Below, one piece after another: positions 1 to 8,482 of a stretch of DNA of 64,000 nt; the stretch's first letter is position 1; each line of letters starts with the position of its first letter. Origin of the DNA: Diaphorobacter sp. HDW4B (lineage in GTDB: Bacteria > Pseudomonadota > Gammaproteobacteria > Burkholderiales > Burkholderiaceae_C); NCBI RefSeq assembly GCF_011305535.1, contig NZ_CP049905.1:4276001-4340000 (forward strand). Direction: 5' to 3'. The position numbers and the translations under genes are program-made. The notes under the pieces are model-generated. The model ran no database searches. It had not been told where the DNA came from and saw only the letters and a program-made list of their open reading frames with translations.

Positions 1-285
1 GATGGTGAGCGAGCCCGACATGTGACCATCGAGCTGGCGAATCTGCTCGACTGCCTGAACCAGCTCGCGATCGGCCGCAATCGCGCGCTCGTACATCACG
101 AGGCCCTGTGCCGTGGCGACCACGCCGGTGGTGGATCGGTGCAGCAAAGTCGTTGAAAGCTCGCGCTCCAGTTCGCGGATCAACTTGGTGAGCGCGGGCT
201 GCGAAATTCCAAGGCGTTTGCCAGCGGAGCGCAGACTCCCTTCCTCTATGGCGGCCACCAGAGCGCGAAGGTTCGTGAGTTTCAT
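1..285 (-). CDS. LysR-family transcriptional regulator, N-terminal part (cut by window edge)
   Basis: The first 95 residues of a LysR-type regulator are present; the rest lies left of base 1. The reading begins MKLTNLRALVAAIEEGSLRS and continues with a typical winged helix-turn-helix (residues about 17-37, AGKRLGISQPALTKLIREL) followed by the start of the linker helix. It diverges from the TRAP/tannase/gallate dioxygenase operon, with a dyad of the LysR-box type between them at 321-335. By analogy with other catabolic LysR proteins it probably responds to gallate or a downstream intermediate; that is inference. The start ATG at 283-285 gives the usual N-terminus of the family. Confidence 0.88.
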   Translation of the reverse strand, partial: MKLTNLRALVAAIEEGSLRSAGKRLGISQPALTKLIRELERELSTTLLHRSTTGVVATAQGLVMYERAIAADRELVQAVEQIRQLDGHMSGSLTI

Positions 286-320
286 CTAAGTGGCTTCCAG
301 TAAGGGTTTGCGTGAGGGTG

Positions 321-335
321 ATAACGGTTGGTTAT
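321..335. promoter_or_regulatory. Candidate LysR-type operator (T-N11-A dyad)
   Basis: ATAAC and GTTAT form a perfect 5-bp inverted repeat separated by 5 bases, giving the T-N11-A spacing typical of LysR-family recognition sites. It sits in the 173-bp divergent region between the LysR gene (start at 285) and the TRAP small permease (start at 459), about 36 bp from the regulator start. No convincing -35/-10 pair was seen for the rightward operon. Confidence 0.5.
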
Positions 336-458
336 TGCGCGTTGACGCGGAACATCTTACTTGCGCAAACCTTGCTCTCTAGACTTCGGTCATTCCAATA
401 AACGCTTACGAGCGGCAGTGACAATCGTCGCTGATTGAGGTCAAAAGGAGACGAGTTA

Positions 459-980
459 ATGGAAGAGCAAATAGCGGATGCATCGCCTGCGATGCGCCGA
501 TTGGAGTGGCTTTGCGATGCGAGTGCTGCGATAGGTGCTTTGGTGTTGGTGGCACTGGCGTTGATGACCACAGTGAGCGTCATTGGACGCGCATTCTTTG
601 CTCATCCGATTCTTGGTGACGTCGAACTGGTGCAACTGGGTTGCGCCGTGGTCGTCGCATCATTCCTGCCCTACACGCAGTTCCGCAAGGCCAACATCAT
701 CGTGGACTTCTTCACGACCAAGGCGAGCGCATCGGCGCAGCGCATGATGGACGCGTTCGGCCTGTTGCTGTACACGCTGATGCTCGCGCTGGTCACCTGG
801 CGCGTGGCGGCGGGCGGCATCGCCATCCATGAAGCGCAGGAGCGCTCGATGCTGATGGATCTGCCGCTGTGGATTCCCTATGTGCTGATGTTGCCGGGCC
901 TCTCGCTGTGCGTGCTGATCGGTCTGGTGCAGTTCGTCGAGCTGCTGCGCGCACCCGCCCAGGAAGAGGTGCAGGCATGA
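459..980 (+). CDS. TRAP transporter small permease subunit (DctQ family)
   Basis: 173 residues with four hydrophobic segments, the size and layout of DctQ-family small membrane subunits of tripartite ATP-independent periplasmic transporters. The segment FLPYTQFRKANIIVDFF matches the conserved region after the second helix. The ATG at 459 is preceded by AAAGGAG at 8 bases, which favours it over an in-frame TTG at 435. The stop overlaps the next start (ATGA at 977-980), so the two permeases should be translationally coupled. Context with a tannase and gallate dioxygenase suggests uptake of gallate or another aromatic acid; substrate is inferred. Confidence 0.9.
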   Translation: MEEQIADASPAMRRLEWLCDASAAIGALVLVALALMTTVSVIGRAFFAHPILGDVELVQLGCAVVVASFLPYTQFRKANIIVDFFTTKASASAQRMMDAFGLLLYTLMLALVTWRVAAGGIAIHEAQERSMLMDLPLWIPYVLMLPGLSLCVLIGLVQFVELLRAPAQEEVQA

Positions 981-2299
981 GCACGATGTCGATTGGTCTG
1001 GCGATGTTCGCTGGCATGCTGGTGCTGATGGCCGTGCGCGTGCCGATCGCGGTGGCGATGTTCATTCCCGGTGCTGTGGGCTACATGGTGCTGTCGGGCT
1101 GGGTGCCGCTGCTGGCGCATTTGAAAGGCGCTGTCTACGGCCGCGTGTCGGTCTATGACCTGTCGGTGATTCCGCTGTTCATGCTGATGGGCGCTGTGGC
1201 GGTGCAGGGCGGTCTGTCCAAGGCGCTGTTCGATTTTGCGAATGCGCTGCTCGGGCGCTTTCGTGGCGGCATGGCGATGGCCGGTGTGCTGGCCTGCGCG
1301 GCCTTTGGTTCGATCTCCGGCTCGACCGTGGCAACCACCGCAACGATTGCGCAAGTGGCTTATCCGCAGATGCGCCGCATCGGTTATTCGGGCCGTCTGG
1401 CAACCGCTGCGCTGGCCACCGGCGGCACCATGGGCGTGCTCTTGCCGCCATCGGTCACGCTGATGGTCTATGCGATTTTGACCGAGCAGAACATCACCAA
1501 GATGTTCCTCGCGGCCTATGTTCCCGCGCTGATCGCGGCCATCGGCTACATCATCGCCATCATGGTGATGGTGCGCATCCATCCCGAGCAAGCTCCCGCC
1601 GCGCAGGCGATCTCCGCCGCCGAAGTGCTCAAGGCCGCAGCCAAGGTCTGGCCGATTCTCGCGATCTTCGCAGTGGTGTTCGGCGGCATCTACGGCGGCC
1701 TGTTCACCGCCACCGAAGGCGCTGCCATCGGCAATGTGATGACCTGCGCGATCACGCTGTTCCGTGGCGAGCTCAACCGCAGCAAGTTCGTGTCGGCGGT
1801 GCGCACCACGGCGCAGACCAGCGGCATGATCTTTCTGATCTTCATCGGTGCGGACATGATCAACGCGGCGCTGGCCTTGTCGCAACTGCCTTCTCAGCTT
1901 GCCGAGCTGGTCGGTCATCTGTCGATTCCGCCGCTGCTGGTGCTCACGGGCGTGATGCTGTTCTACGTGCTGCTGGGCTGCGTGATGGACGAGATGAGCA
2001 TGATTCTGCTGACCGTGCCCACGCTGTTCCCGGTGATCATGGGCATGGACTTCTTCGGACTCAACGTGGCCGACAAGGCGCTGTGGTTCGGCATCCTGAT
2101 TCTCACCGTGTGCGAGATCGGCATGATCTTCCCGCCGGTCGGCCTGAACGTTTACATCATGAATGGCCTGGCGCGCGATGTGCCCATGGTCGAGACCTAC
2201 AAGGGCGTGGTGCCGTTCCTGATCACCGATGCGCTGCGGCTGGGGCTGCTCATCTCGGTGCCTGCCACATCGCTGTGGCTGGTGCACCTGCTCACCTGA
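977..2299 (+). CDS. TRAP transporter large permease subunit (DctM family)
   Basis: 440 residues, about a dozen predicted membrane helices, the usual DctM length. Family signatures are visible: GSISGSTVATTATIAQVAYP near residue 120 (binding-site hairpin region), GGTMGVLLPPSV, and near the C-terminus CEIGMIFPPVGLNVYIMNG. It is the sodium-coupled transport subunit working with the small permease (4-bp overlap) and the receptor at 2339. The start at 977 is chosen because it overlaps the upstream stop as ATGA and gives the standard N-terminus; an upstream in-frame start would run deep into the previous gene. Confidence 0.93.
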   Translation: MSTMSIGLAMFAGMLVLMAVRVPIAVAMFIPGAVGYMVLSGWVPLLAHLKGAVYGRVSVYDLSVIPLFMLMGAVAVQGGLSKALFDFANALLGRFRGGMAMAGVLACAAFGSISGSTVATTATIAQVAYPQMRRIGYSGRLATAALATGGTMGVLLPPSVTLMVYAILTEQNITKMFLAAYVPALIAAIGYIIAIMVMVRIHPEQAPAAQAISAAEVLKAAAKVWPILAIFAVVFGGIYGGLFTATEGAAIGNVMTCAITLFRGELNRSKFVSAVRTTAQTSGMIFLIFIGADMINAALALSQLPSQLAELVGHLSIPPLLVLTGVMLFYVLLGCVMDEMSMILLTVPTLFPVIMGMDFFGLNVADKALWFGILILTVCEIGMIFPPVGLNVYIMNGLARDVPMVETYKGVVPFLITDALRLGLLISVPATSLWLVHLLT

Positions 2300-2338
2300 A
2301 GACCATCAAAACCAACCAACACAACAAGGAGACCGACC

Positions 2339-3370
2339 ATGACATTCAAACTGCTGCTTTCCGCCTGCACTCTCGCCATCGCGAGCATCGCTGCGCCCGC
2401 GCAGGCCCAGGAGGTGACGCTCAAGGTTCACTTCTTTCTGCCGCAAACGTCGTATGCGAGCACGCTGTTCATTCAACCTTGGTGCGAAAAGATCGCCAAG
2501 GAATCGAACAACAAGATGAAGTGCCAGATGTATCCGTCGATGCAGTTGGGCGGCACGCCGCCGCAGCTCTTCGATCAGGTGCGCGATGGCGTGGCCGATG
2601 TGGTGTGGACGCTGCCGGGCTACACCGCAGGGCGCTTCCCGAGCCTCGAAGCCTTCGAGCTGCCCTTCATGATGCGCAGCCCCGAAGCCACAAGCCGCGC
2701 GCTGTGGGAATACGCGCAGGTCCACAGCCAGAAGGAATTCAAGGACGTGCACCCGCTCGCCTTCCACGTGCACGGCCCCGGCGTGTTCCACATGACAGGC
2801 AAGCCGGTCAAGACCATGGCCGATCTGCGTGGTCTGAAGATGCGCGCACCGACCCGGCTGACCAACAAGTTCATCGCCATGCTGGGCGCAACGCCCGTCA
2901 GCATGCCCGTGCCGCAAGTGGGCGATGCGCTCTCCAAAGGCGTGATCGATGGCGCGGTCGTGCCGTATGAAGTCGTGCCGTCCGTGAAGATTCAGGAACT
3001 GGTCAAGTACCACTCCGAAACCGACCCTGCCGTGCCCGCGTTCTACACCTCGACCTTCATCTTCGCGATGAACAAGGCCAAGTACGAATCGCTGCCCGCC
3101 GATCTGAAAAAGGTCATCGACAACAACAGCGGCGAAGCCTTCTCCGGCCAGATCGGCAAGGCCTTCGTGCAGGCCGATGCGGAAGGCAAGAAGCTCACCA
3201 GCGGCAACACCACCAACGTGATCGCAGCCTCCGAACTCGCGACCTGGCAGAAGCTGGGCGACAAGCTCTCGGCCGACTGGGTCAAGGACATGAGCGGCAA
3301 GGGCCTCGACGGCCAGAAGATGCTGAGCGACGCCAAGGCACTGATCGCCAAGCAGGCAGCCAAGCCGTAA
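2339..3370 (+). CDS. TRAP transporter substrate-binding protein (DctP family)
   Basis: 343 residues. A Sec signal peptide (MTFKLLLSACTLAIASIAAPAQAQ, cleavage expected near residue 23) is followed by a DctP-type periplasmic receptor with KVHFFLPQTSYAS, a conserved Arg-containing segment LRGLKMRAPTRLTNKF (carboxylate-binding Arg is the family hallmark) and VSMPVPQVGDALSKGVIDGAV. Ribosome site AAGGAG lies 8 bases before the ATG. It delivers an organic acid to the permease pair upstream. The position directly ahead of the tannase and gallate dioxygenase makes gallate or a related hydroxybenzoate a reasonable ligand, but the sequence alone does not prove this. Confidence 0.92.
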   Translation: MTFKLLLSACTLAIASIAAPAQAQEVTLKVHFFLPQTSYASTLFIQPWCEKIAKESNNKMKCQMYPSMQLGGTPPQLFDQVRDGVADVVWTLPGYTAGRFPSLEAFELPFMMRSPEATSRALWEYAQVHSQKEFKDVHPLAFHVHGPGVFHMTGKPVKTMADLRGLKMRAPTRLTNKFIAMLGATPVSMPVPQVGDALSKGVIDGAVVPYEVVPSVKIQELVKYHSETDPAVPAFYTSTFIFAMNKAKYESLPADLKKVIDNNSGEAFSGQIGKAFVQADAEGKKLTSGNTTNVIAASELATWQKLGDKLSADWVKDMSGKGLDGQKMLSDAKALIAKQAAKP

Positions 3371-3375
3371 GCAAA

Positions 3376-3392
3376 AGGCCGTAGAGCGGCCT
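3376..3392 (+). other. Intercistronic hairpin between TRAP receptor and tannase
   Basis: AGGCCG-TAGAG-CGGCCT forms a perfect 6-bp stem with a 5-base loop, 6 bases after the receptor stop. It lacks a following T tract, so it is more likely an mRNA-stabilising or processing hairpin than a terminator. The 120-bp gap otherwise holds only the ribosome site of the tannase gene. Confidence 0.35.
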
Positions 3393-3490
3393 CCGAATCC
3401 ACAGAGAAGAACCGAGCAGAGCGAGCGCTTCGGTGCACGTTCGGGGGATTGCTCGCCCTGAAAAAGCCCAACACAACAAAGGAGACAAAG

Positions 3491-5185
3491 ATGACGAAGA
3501 AAAAGCAGAACACGCCACTGAACTCGATCACCCCCCGTTTTGTAAAAGGCGCGGTGGTCTTGGCGGCGGGTGCGGCAATGGCGCTGGGGCTGTCCGCCTG
3601 TGGTGGCGGCGATGGCCAGGCATCGGGCGTGAACGATTCGGTCCTCAGCTTCGACGCGAGCAAGTACACGACGATCAATGTCACCATCGACGGCGCGAAG
3701 GTGCCCGTGCGCTGGTACAGCGAAGTCTGCTATGTCGCCAAGCCATCCGAGATGGCAGCCACGCAGACCGCGCTGGGCCAGACCACGACGATCACCAACA
3801 CCAAGTGCGGCTACCAGAGCATGAACATCTTCGTGCCTGAAAGTGTCGCAGGCGACCAGAAGACCGCCATCTATTTCGCGGTCAACAACGCGGGTTGGAT
3901 GAACAGCTACATCAAGGCCAGCGTGAAGGACGGCGCGACCTTCGACAGCAGCGCAAGCAATGTGGGCGCTGCTCTCAAGGCTGGTTATGTCTACATCGAC
4001 GTGGCCACGCGCAGCCGTAATGTGGTGGGCGCGGATGGCAAGTACCCCGGCAAGTCGCCATCGGTGGTGGTGGATGCCAAGGCTGCCGTGCGTTACTTGA
4101 AACTCAACGATGCGCTGATGCCCGGCAGCGCCAAGCGCATCGTCGTGAATGGCACAAGCGGCGGTGGCGGGCTGTCCTCGATTCTCGGCTCGTCTGGCAA
4201 CAGTGCTGACTACTACTCATATCTTGCCGAGGCTGGTGCGGCGGGCATCGACGCGGGCGGCAAAAGCACGCTGACCGACGATGTGCTCGCGATCAATGCC
4301 TACTGCCCGATCACCGATCTGGGCAATGCCGACATTCTTTATGAGTGGATGTACAACGTGCTCGGCACACGCGCTGCGGCGAACCAGAACCCCAATCCAG
4401 CGGGCTCTGCGGCGCTGATGGCAAAGTTTGCCGACTACCAGAAGTCGCTCAATCTCAAGAACTCCGCGGGCGCGGCGCTCACTGCCAACAACATGCTCGA
4501 CGAGGTGAAGAGCGAGGTCATCCGCTCCGCCGAAACCTATATGGCCTCGGGCAAGCGCATTCCGAATCTGGGCGAGGTGATGACCTACACCAGCCAGGGC
4601 AAGACGGGCGAATACACCAACGACTGGATCTCGGTGGACAACGCGGCGGGCAAGGTGTTGTCGCTGGACATGGAGAAATACCTCAAGTTCGTCGTCACGC
4701 AGGCCAAGCTCAAGAACGCACCATCGTTCGATCAATACGGCCTCGCGATCACCGCGTCGCAAGGCGAGTCATCCTTGTTCGGCACGACTTCGCAGGTCTA
4801 TTCCAACTTCACCGAATACGGCTGGACCTACAACGACACCAAGGGCGACGGCACGGGCCTGGATGACACCGGGCAGAGCTGGGCGCAGTTCATCGCGACG
4901 TCGCCGCTCGTGTCCACGCAGGCCAAGCTGGTCAATCCGATGAACTACATCGGCTCCACCGCCAAGACCGCGCCGTACTGGTATGTGCGCCACGGCTCGC
5001 GCGATCGCGATACGGCCTTCGTCGTGTCGGTGAATCTTGCGCGTGCGCTCAAGGCCGATGCGGACGTGAGCGATCTGAACTACCGCCTTGCATGGGACCA
5101 GCCGCACGCAGGCAACTACGACGTGCCGGAAGCCATGGCATGGATCGCCAAGACCTTGAAGGACGCGGACGCCAAGGGTCTCTGA
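3491..5185 (+). CDS. Lipoprotein tannase (tannin acyl hydrolase, subtype B alpha/beta-hydrolase)
   Basis: 564 residues. An N-terminal lipobox LSAC (Cys37) predicts a secreted lipoprotein. The body matches, by memory, the Lactobacillus plantarum-type tannase: nucleophile motif GTSGG with Ser223, conserved NAYCPITDL, SFDQYG, RHGSRDRDTAF (Asp507) and PHAGNYD (His539), i.e. all three catalytic residues in the expected order. Tannases split galloyl esters of gallotannins to gallate. The next gene is a gallate dioxygenase, so the product is consumed directly. The ATG at 3491 follows AAAGGAG by 7 bases; an in-frame start 14 codons earlier would weaken the signal peptide. A feruloyl-esterase-like ester specificity is the main alternative. 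Confidence 0.85.
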   Translation: MTKKKQNTPLNSITPRFVKGAVVLAAGAAMALGLSACGGGDGQASGVNDSVLSFDASKYTTINVTIDGAKVPVRWYSEVCYVAKPSEMAATQTALGQTTTITNTKCGYQSMNIFVPESVAGDQKTAIYFAVNNAGWMNSYIKASVKDGATFDSSASNVGAALKAGYVYIDVATRSRNVVGADGKYPGKSPSVVVDAKAAVRYLKLNDALMPGSAKRIVVNGTSGGGGLSSILGSSGNSADYYSYLAEAGAAGIDAGGKSTLTDDVLAINAYCPITDLGNADILYEWMYNVLGTRAAANQNPNPAGSAALMAKFADYQKSLNLKNSAGAALTANNMLDEVKSEVIRSAETYMASGKRIPNLGEVMTYTSQGKTGEYTNDWISVDNAAGKVLSLDMEKYLKFVVTQAKLKNAPSFDQYGLAITASQGESSLFGTTSQVYSNFTEYGWTYNDTKGDGTGLDDTGQSWAQFIATSPLVSTQAKLVNPMNYIGSTAKTAPYWYVRHGSRDRDTAFVVSVNLARALKADADVSDLNYRLAWDQPHAGNYDVPEAMAWIAKTLKDADAKGL

Positions 5186-5247
5186 TCCTCATCGCCGCAC
5201 AAGCAACTGCCACACCCGTGGCGCATGGAAAAAGTGAGTAGCCGTAT

Positions 5248-6540
5248 ATGGCCCAGATCATCGGCGGCATTGCCGCATCGCATACACCGACCATTGGATT
5301 CGCGTTCGACCGCGACAAGAGTCAGGACCCTGTGTGGGCTCCGATCTTCGAGGCGTTCGAGCCGATCCATGCGTGGATCGAACAGAAGAAGCCGGACGTG
5401 CTGCTGTTCATCTACAACGACCATGTCACCTCGTTTTTCTTCGATCACTACTCGGCGTTCACGCTGGGCGTGGGCGAGAAGTGGGAGGTCGCGGACGAGG
5501 GTGCGGGTGCGCGTGATCTGCCGGCCATCGCCGGTCATCCGGCATTGGCCGAACACATTGGCCGCTCGCTGATGGCCGATGAGTTCGACATGTCGTTCTT
5601 TCAGGATCGGCCGCTCGATCACGGCTGCTTCTCTCCGCTGTCGGTGATGTGCCAACACGAGAACGGCTGGCCGGTGAAGCTGGTTCCGCTGCAGATGGGC
5701 GTGCTGCAGTTTCCGCTGCCCACGGCCAGGCGTTGCTACAAGCTCGGGCAGGCGCTGCGCCGCGCCATCGAGAGCTATCCCGAAGACCTGCGCGTGGCCA
5801 TCGTCGCCACGGGCGGTCTGTCGCACCAGGTGCATGGCGAGCGTGCGGGCTTCAACAACACCGAGTGGGACGACCGCTTCATGGACCTGTTCGAGCGCGA
5901 TCCCGAACAGCTCACGACGATCACGCATGCGGAGTACGCGACGCTGGGCGGCCTCGAAGGTGCGGAAGTCATCATGTGGCTGGTGATGCGTGGCGCGCTG
6001 TCGGCGCAGGTCACCTGCAAGCACCGCGCCTACTACCTGCCTTCGATGACCGGCATTGCCACGGCCATCTACGAAACCACCGAGCCGCAGCAGATGTGGC
6101 CGCAGGCGAGGGAGCGCCATCTCGCGCATGTGAACGAGCAACTGGCCGGTGCCGAAAAGCTGCAGGGCACATATCCCTTCACCATTGGCCGAAGCGTGAA
6201 GGCGTATCGCCTCAATCGCTTTCTGCATGACCTCGTGATCCCCGCGCATCGCGCGAAGTTCATCGCCGACGAGGCTGCGCACATGCGCGAGGCGGGCTTG
6301 AGCGACGAGGAACGCACGCTGGTCAGCGCACGCAACTGGCAAGGGCTCATTCATTACGGCGTGATTTTTTTCATGCTCGAAAAGTTGGGCGCGGTCGTCG
6401 GCGTTTCCAACCTGCACATCTATGCCGCCATGCGCGGCGAGTCGCTTGAAACCTTCCAGAAAACCCGCAACACGCAGGCGCTGTATTCGGTCGCGGGCAA
6501 GGACGCGGGTGCGCTGGGTTGGGACAAGCCGAGCAACTGA
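5248..6540 (+). CDS. galA: Gallate dioxygenase (LigB-LigA fusion, extradiol)
   Basis: 430 residues, the length of the GalA/DesB gallate dioxygenases, in which a LigB-type catalytic domain (about 1-280) is fused to a LigA-like C-terminal domain (about 300-420). Likely Fe(II) ligands His12 (ASHTP), His59 (YNDHV) and Glu240 (LEGAE), and the catalytic His193 (GGLSHQ), are all present. The enzyme opens the gallate ring between C4 and C5 to 4-oxalomesaconate. Protocatechuate 4,5-dioxygenase has the two domains as separate proteins, so the fusion favours gallate. Genes for later steps (tautomerase, hydratase, aldolase) are not in this window and may lie to the left. Confidence 0.92.
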   Translation: MAQIIGGIAASHTPTIGFAFDRDKSQDPVWAPIFEAFEPIHAWIEQKKPDVLLFIYNDHVTSFFFDHYSAFTLGVGEKWEVADEGAGARDLPAIAGHPALAEHIGRSLMADEFDMSFFQDRPLDHGCFSPLSVMCQHENGWPVKLVPLQMGVLQFPLPTARRCYKLGQALRRAIESYPEDLRVAIVATGGLSHQVHGERAGFNNTEWDDRFMDLFERDPEQLTTITHAEYATLGGLEGAEVIMWLVMRGALSAQVTCKHRAYYLPSMTGIATAIYETTEPQQMWPQARERHLAHVNEQLAGAEKLQGTYPFTIGRSVKAYRLNRFLHDLVIPAHRAKFIADEAAHMREAGLSDEERTLVSARNWQGLIHYGVIFFMLEKLGAVVGVSNLHIYAAMRGESLETFQKTRNTQALYSVAGKDAGALGWDKPSN

Positions 6541-6620
6541 TTTCCTTCGCCATCGTCGTCACCACTATCACCCCCATCCACATCACTTCCACCACCACTG
6601 ACCTACGAGGAGAGAGACAC

Positions 6621-7730
6621 ATGAGAAAGCACCTGATTGCATTGGCCGCAGGCAGCATCGCCGCGCTTGTCGGCAGCGCGGCGCACGCGCAGAGCAACGT
6701 CACGATTTACGGCATCGTCGATTCATCCGTCGAATACATCAACAAGGTGGGTGCGGCCGGCGACAGCCTGACGCGCATGCCGGGCCTCACGGGCGGACAG
6801 ATGCCATCGCGTATGGGCTTTCGCGGAACGGAAGACCTGGGTGGCGGATTGAAGGCCATCTTCACGCTGGAATCGGGTCTCGGCGTAGATACCGGCACGC
6901 TCAACCAAGGCGGTCGATTCTTTGGTCGCCAGTCGTTCGTCGGCCTGTCGGGAAGCTGGGGCGCGGTGACGCTGGGCCGCCAGTATTCGATGCTGTTCTG
7001 GTCGCAGCTCGATGCCGACATCCTCGGCCCCGCAAGCTACGGGTCGGGATCGCTCGACAGCTATCTGCCGAATGCGCGCGTGGACAACGCCATCGCCTAC
7101 AAGGGAACGTTCAACGGCTTCACCGCAGGCGCCACCTACAGCTTTGGCCGCGACACGGTGAATGCGGGCCCCAGCCCATCGGGCAGCAACTGCGCGGGTG
7201 AAAACGCGAGCGACAAGTCCGCCTGCCGCCAGTGGTCGGTGATGGCCAAGTACGACGCCGCGCAATGGGGTGTGGCGTTGGCGATGGATGAGATCACGGG
7301 CGGAGCCGGTGCGTTTGCGGGCCTGACCAACAGCGATTTGAAAGACCGCCGTTCGACCGCTGCAGGCTGGGCCAAGTTTGGCGATTTCAAGCTCGGCGCT
7401 GGCCTGATCGCGCGCAGCAACGATGCGACGCCCGCGACCAAGAAGAGCAACCTCTGGTACGTGGGCGCGCAATACCGCATCACGCCTGCCTTCGTGCTCG
7501 ATGGCGAAGTGTTCAAGCTCGACTACAAGAACAGCGCGAACGAGGCCATGCTGTACGCCATTCGCGGTACCTACAACCTCTCCAAGCGCACGGCGGTCTA
7601 CGCCACGGCGGGCCATATCTCGAACAAGGGAACGCTGGCGCTGTCGGTGAGCAACGCAGCCACGGGCAGCAACCCGGCAGCGGGCACGGCGCAGACCGGC
7701 GTGTCGGTCGGCATGCGCCATTCCTTCTGA
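6621..7730 (+). CDS. Trimeric outer-membrane porin (Gram-negative porin family)
   Basis: 369 residues with a signal peptide ending AHAQS (residue about 22), then the betaproteobacterial porin start NVTIYGIVDSSVEYI, the GFRGTEDLGGGLKAIFTLE segment, RQSFVGLSGSWGAVTLGRQY and a C-terminal VGMRHSF ending in Phe as required for barrel assembly. GAGGAGAG lies 8 bases before the ATG. It should form a general or anion-selective diffusion channel in the outer membrane. As part of the tannin/gallate operon it plausibly admits gallate, while the lipoprotein tannase handles the polymeric substrate; this division of labour is inferred. Confidence 0.92.
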   Translation: MRKHLIALAAGSIAALVGSAAHAQSNVTIYGIVDSSVEYINKVGAAGDSLTRMPGLTGGQMPSRMGFRGTEDLGGGLKAIFTLESGLGVDTGTLNQGGRFFGRQSFVGLSGSWGAVTLGRQYSMLFWSQLDADILGPASYGSGSLDSYLPNARVDNAIAYKGTFNGFTAGATYSFGRDTVNAGPSPSGSNCAGENASDKSACRQWSVMAKYDAAQWGVALAMDEITGGAGAFAGLTNSDLKDRRSTAAGWAKFGDFKLGAGLIARSNDATPATKKSNLWYVGAQYRITPAFVLDGEVFKLDYKNSANEAMLYAIRGTYNLSKRTAVYATAGHISNKGTLALSVSNAATGSNPAAGTAQTGVSVGMRHSF

Positions 7731-7775
7731 TCGTGAACAGGGTCTGAACGAGTCACTCCAAGGAAGAGGCAAGTC

Positions 7776-8474
7776 GTGAACAGCTCGCATGAAGTCAACT
7801 TGCGCGGAATCTCCTCCATGGCCACGCGCCATGTGTTGGCCGAGCTGTCACGAACCTGCCCGGTAGTTGCGGGAATTTCCCTGCAGTTCGAATCGGTGGG
7901 GGGCGTCGATGCAACGCGACGTCTCGCTGCAGGGGAACCCTTTGATCTGGTGGTACTGGATGCGACCGCGCTCGCTGCGCTGGCGCAGTCGGGTCATGTA
8001 CTGCCGGATTCTTTGATTGATCTGGCCGTCTCGGCAACGGCTGTGGCCGTGCATCGCGATGCGATGGTGCCGGATGTGTCCACCGAATCCGCGTTGCGTG
8101 CAGCCGTGTTGGCTGCGAAAAGAATTGGATATTCCAGCGGGCCCAGCGGCACCGCTTTGCTCGCATTGTTCGAGCGTTGGGGCGTCGCGCAGCAGCTTGC
8201 GGATCGCCTTGTGAAAGCGCCGGCGGGAACGCCCGTTGGCCAGTTGATTGCCGAAGGCGCGGTCGAACTCGGCTTTCAGCAACTGAGCGAAATGTTGGGG
8301 CTCGACGGCATTCAAATTCTCGGGCCGATGCCCGCGGGTTGCGAGATCGTCACCACGTTTTCTGCGGCGATGGGTTCACTCTGCCAGCACCCGGAAGCAG
8401 CGCGCAAGGCGCTGGCTTATCTGGCTTCATCGCAAGAAGCACAAGCCGTGAAGCAGCGTCACGGCATGTCCTGA
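7776..8474 (+). CDS. ModA-like substrate-binding-domain protein without signal peptide
   Basis: 232 residues, GTG start with AAGGAAGAGG ahead. The fold reads as a type 2 periplasmic binding protein of the molybdate/ModA-like group: early strand with ELSRTCP, FDLVVLDATALAALAQSG, GYSSGPSGTALLALFERWG and PVGQLIAEGAVELGFQQLSEM. Unlike true ModA there is no export signal: the N-terminus MNSSHEVNLRGISSMATRHV is polar. No permease or ATPase is nearby. A cytoplasmic ligand sensor or an enzyme-like role in the gallate unit is possible; the function is unknown. It ends 8 bp from the convergent gene at 8483, marking the operon end. Confidence 0.8.
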   Translation: MNSSHEVNLRGISSMATRHVLAELSRTCPVVAGISLQFESVGGVDATRRLAAGEPFDLVVLDATALAALAQSGHVLPDSLIDLAVSATAVAVHRDAMVPDVSTESALRAAVLAAKRIGYSSGPSGTALLALFERWGVAQQLADRLVKAPAGTPVGQLIAEGAVELGFQQLSEMLGLDGIQILGPMPAGCEIVTTFSAAMGSLCQHPEAARKALAYLASSQEAQAVKQRHGMS

Positions 8475-8482
8475 TGAAGGCC

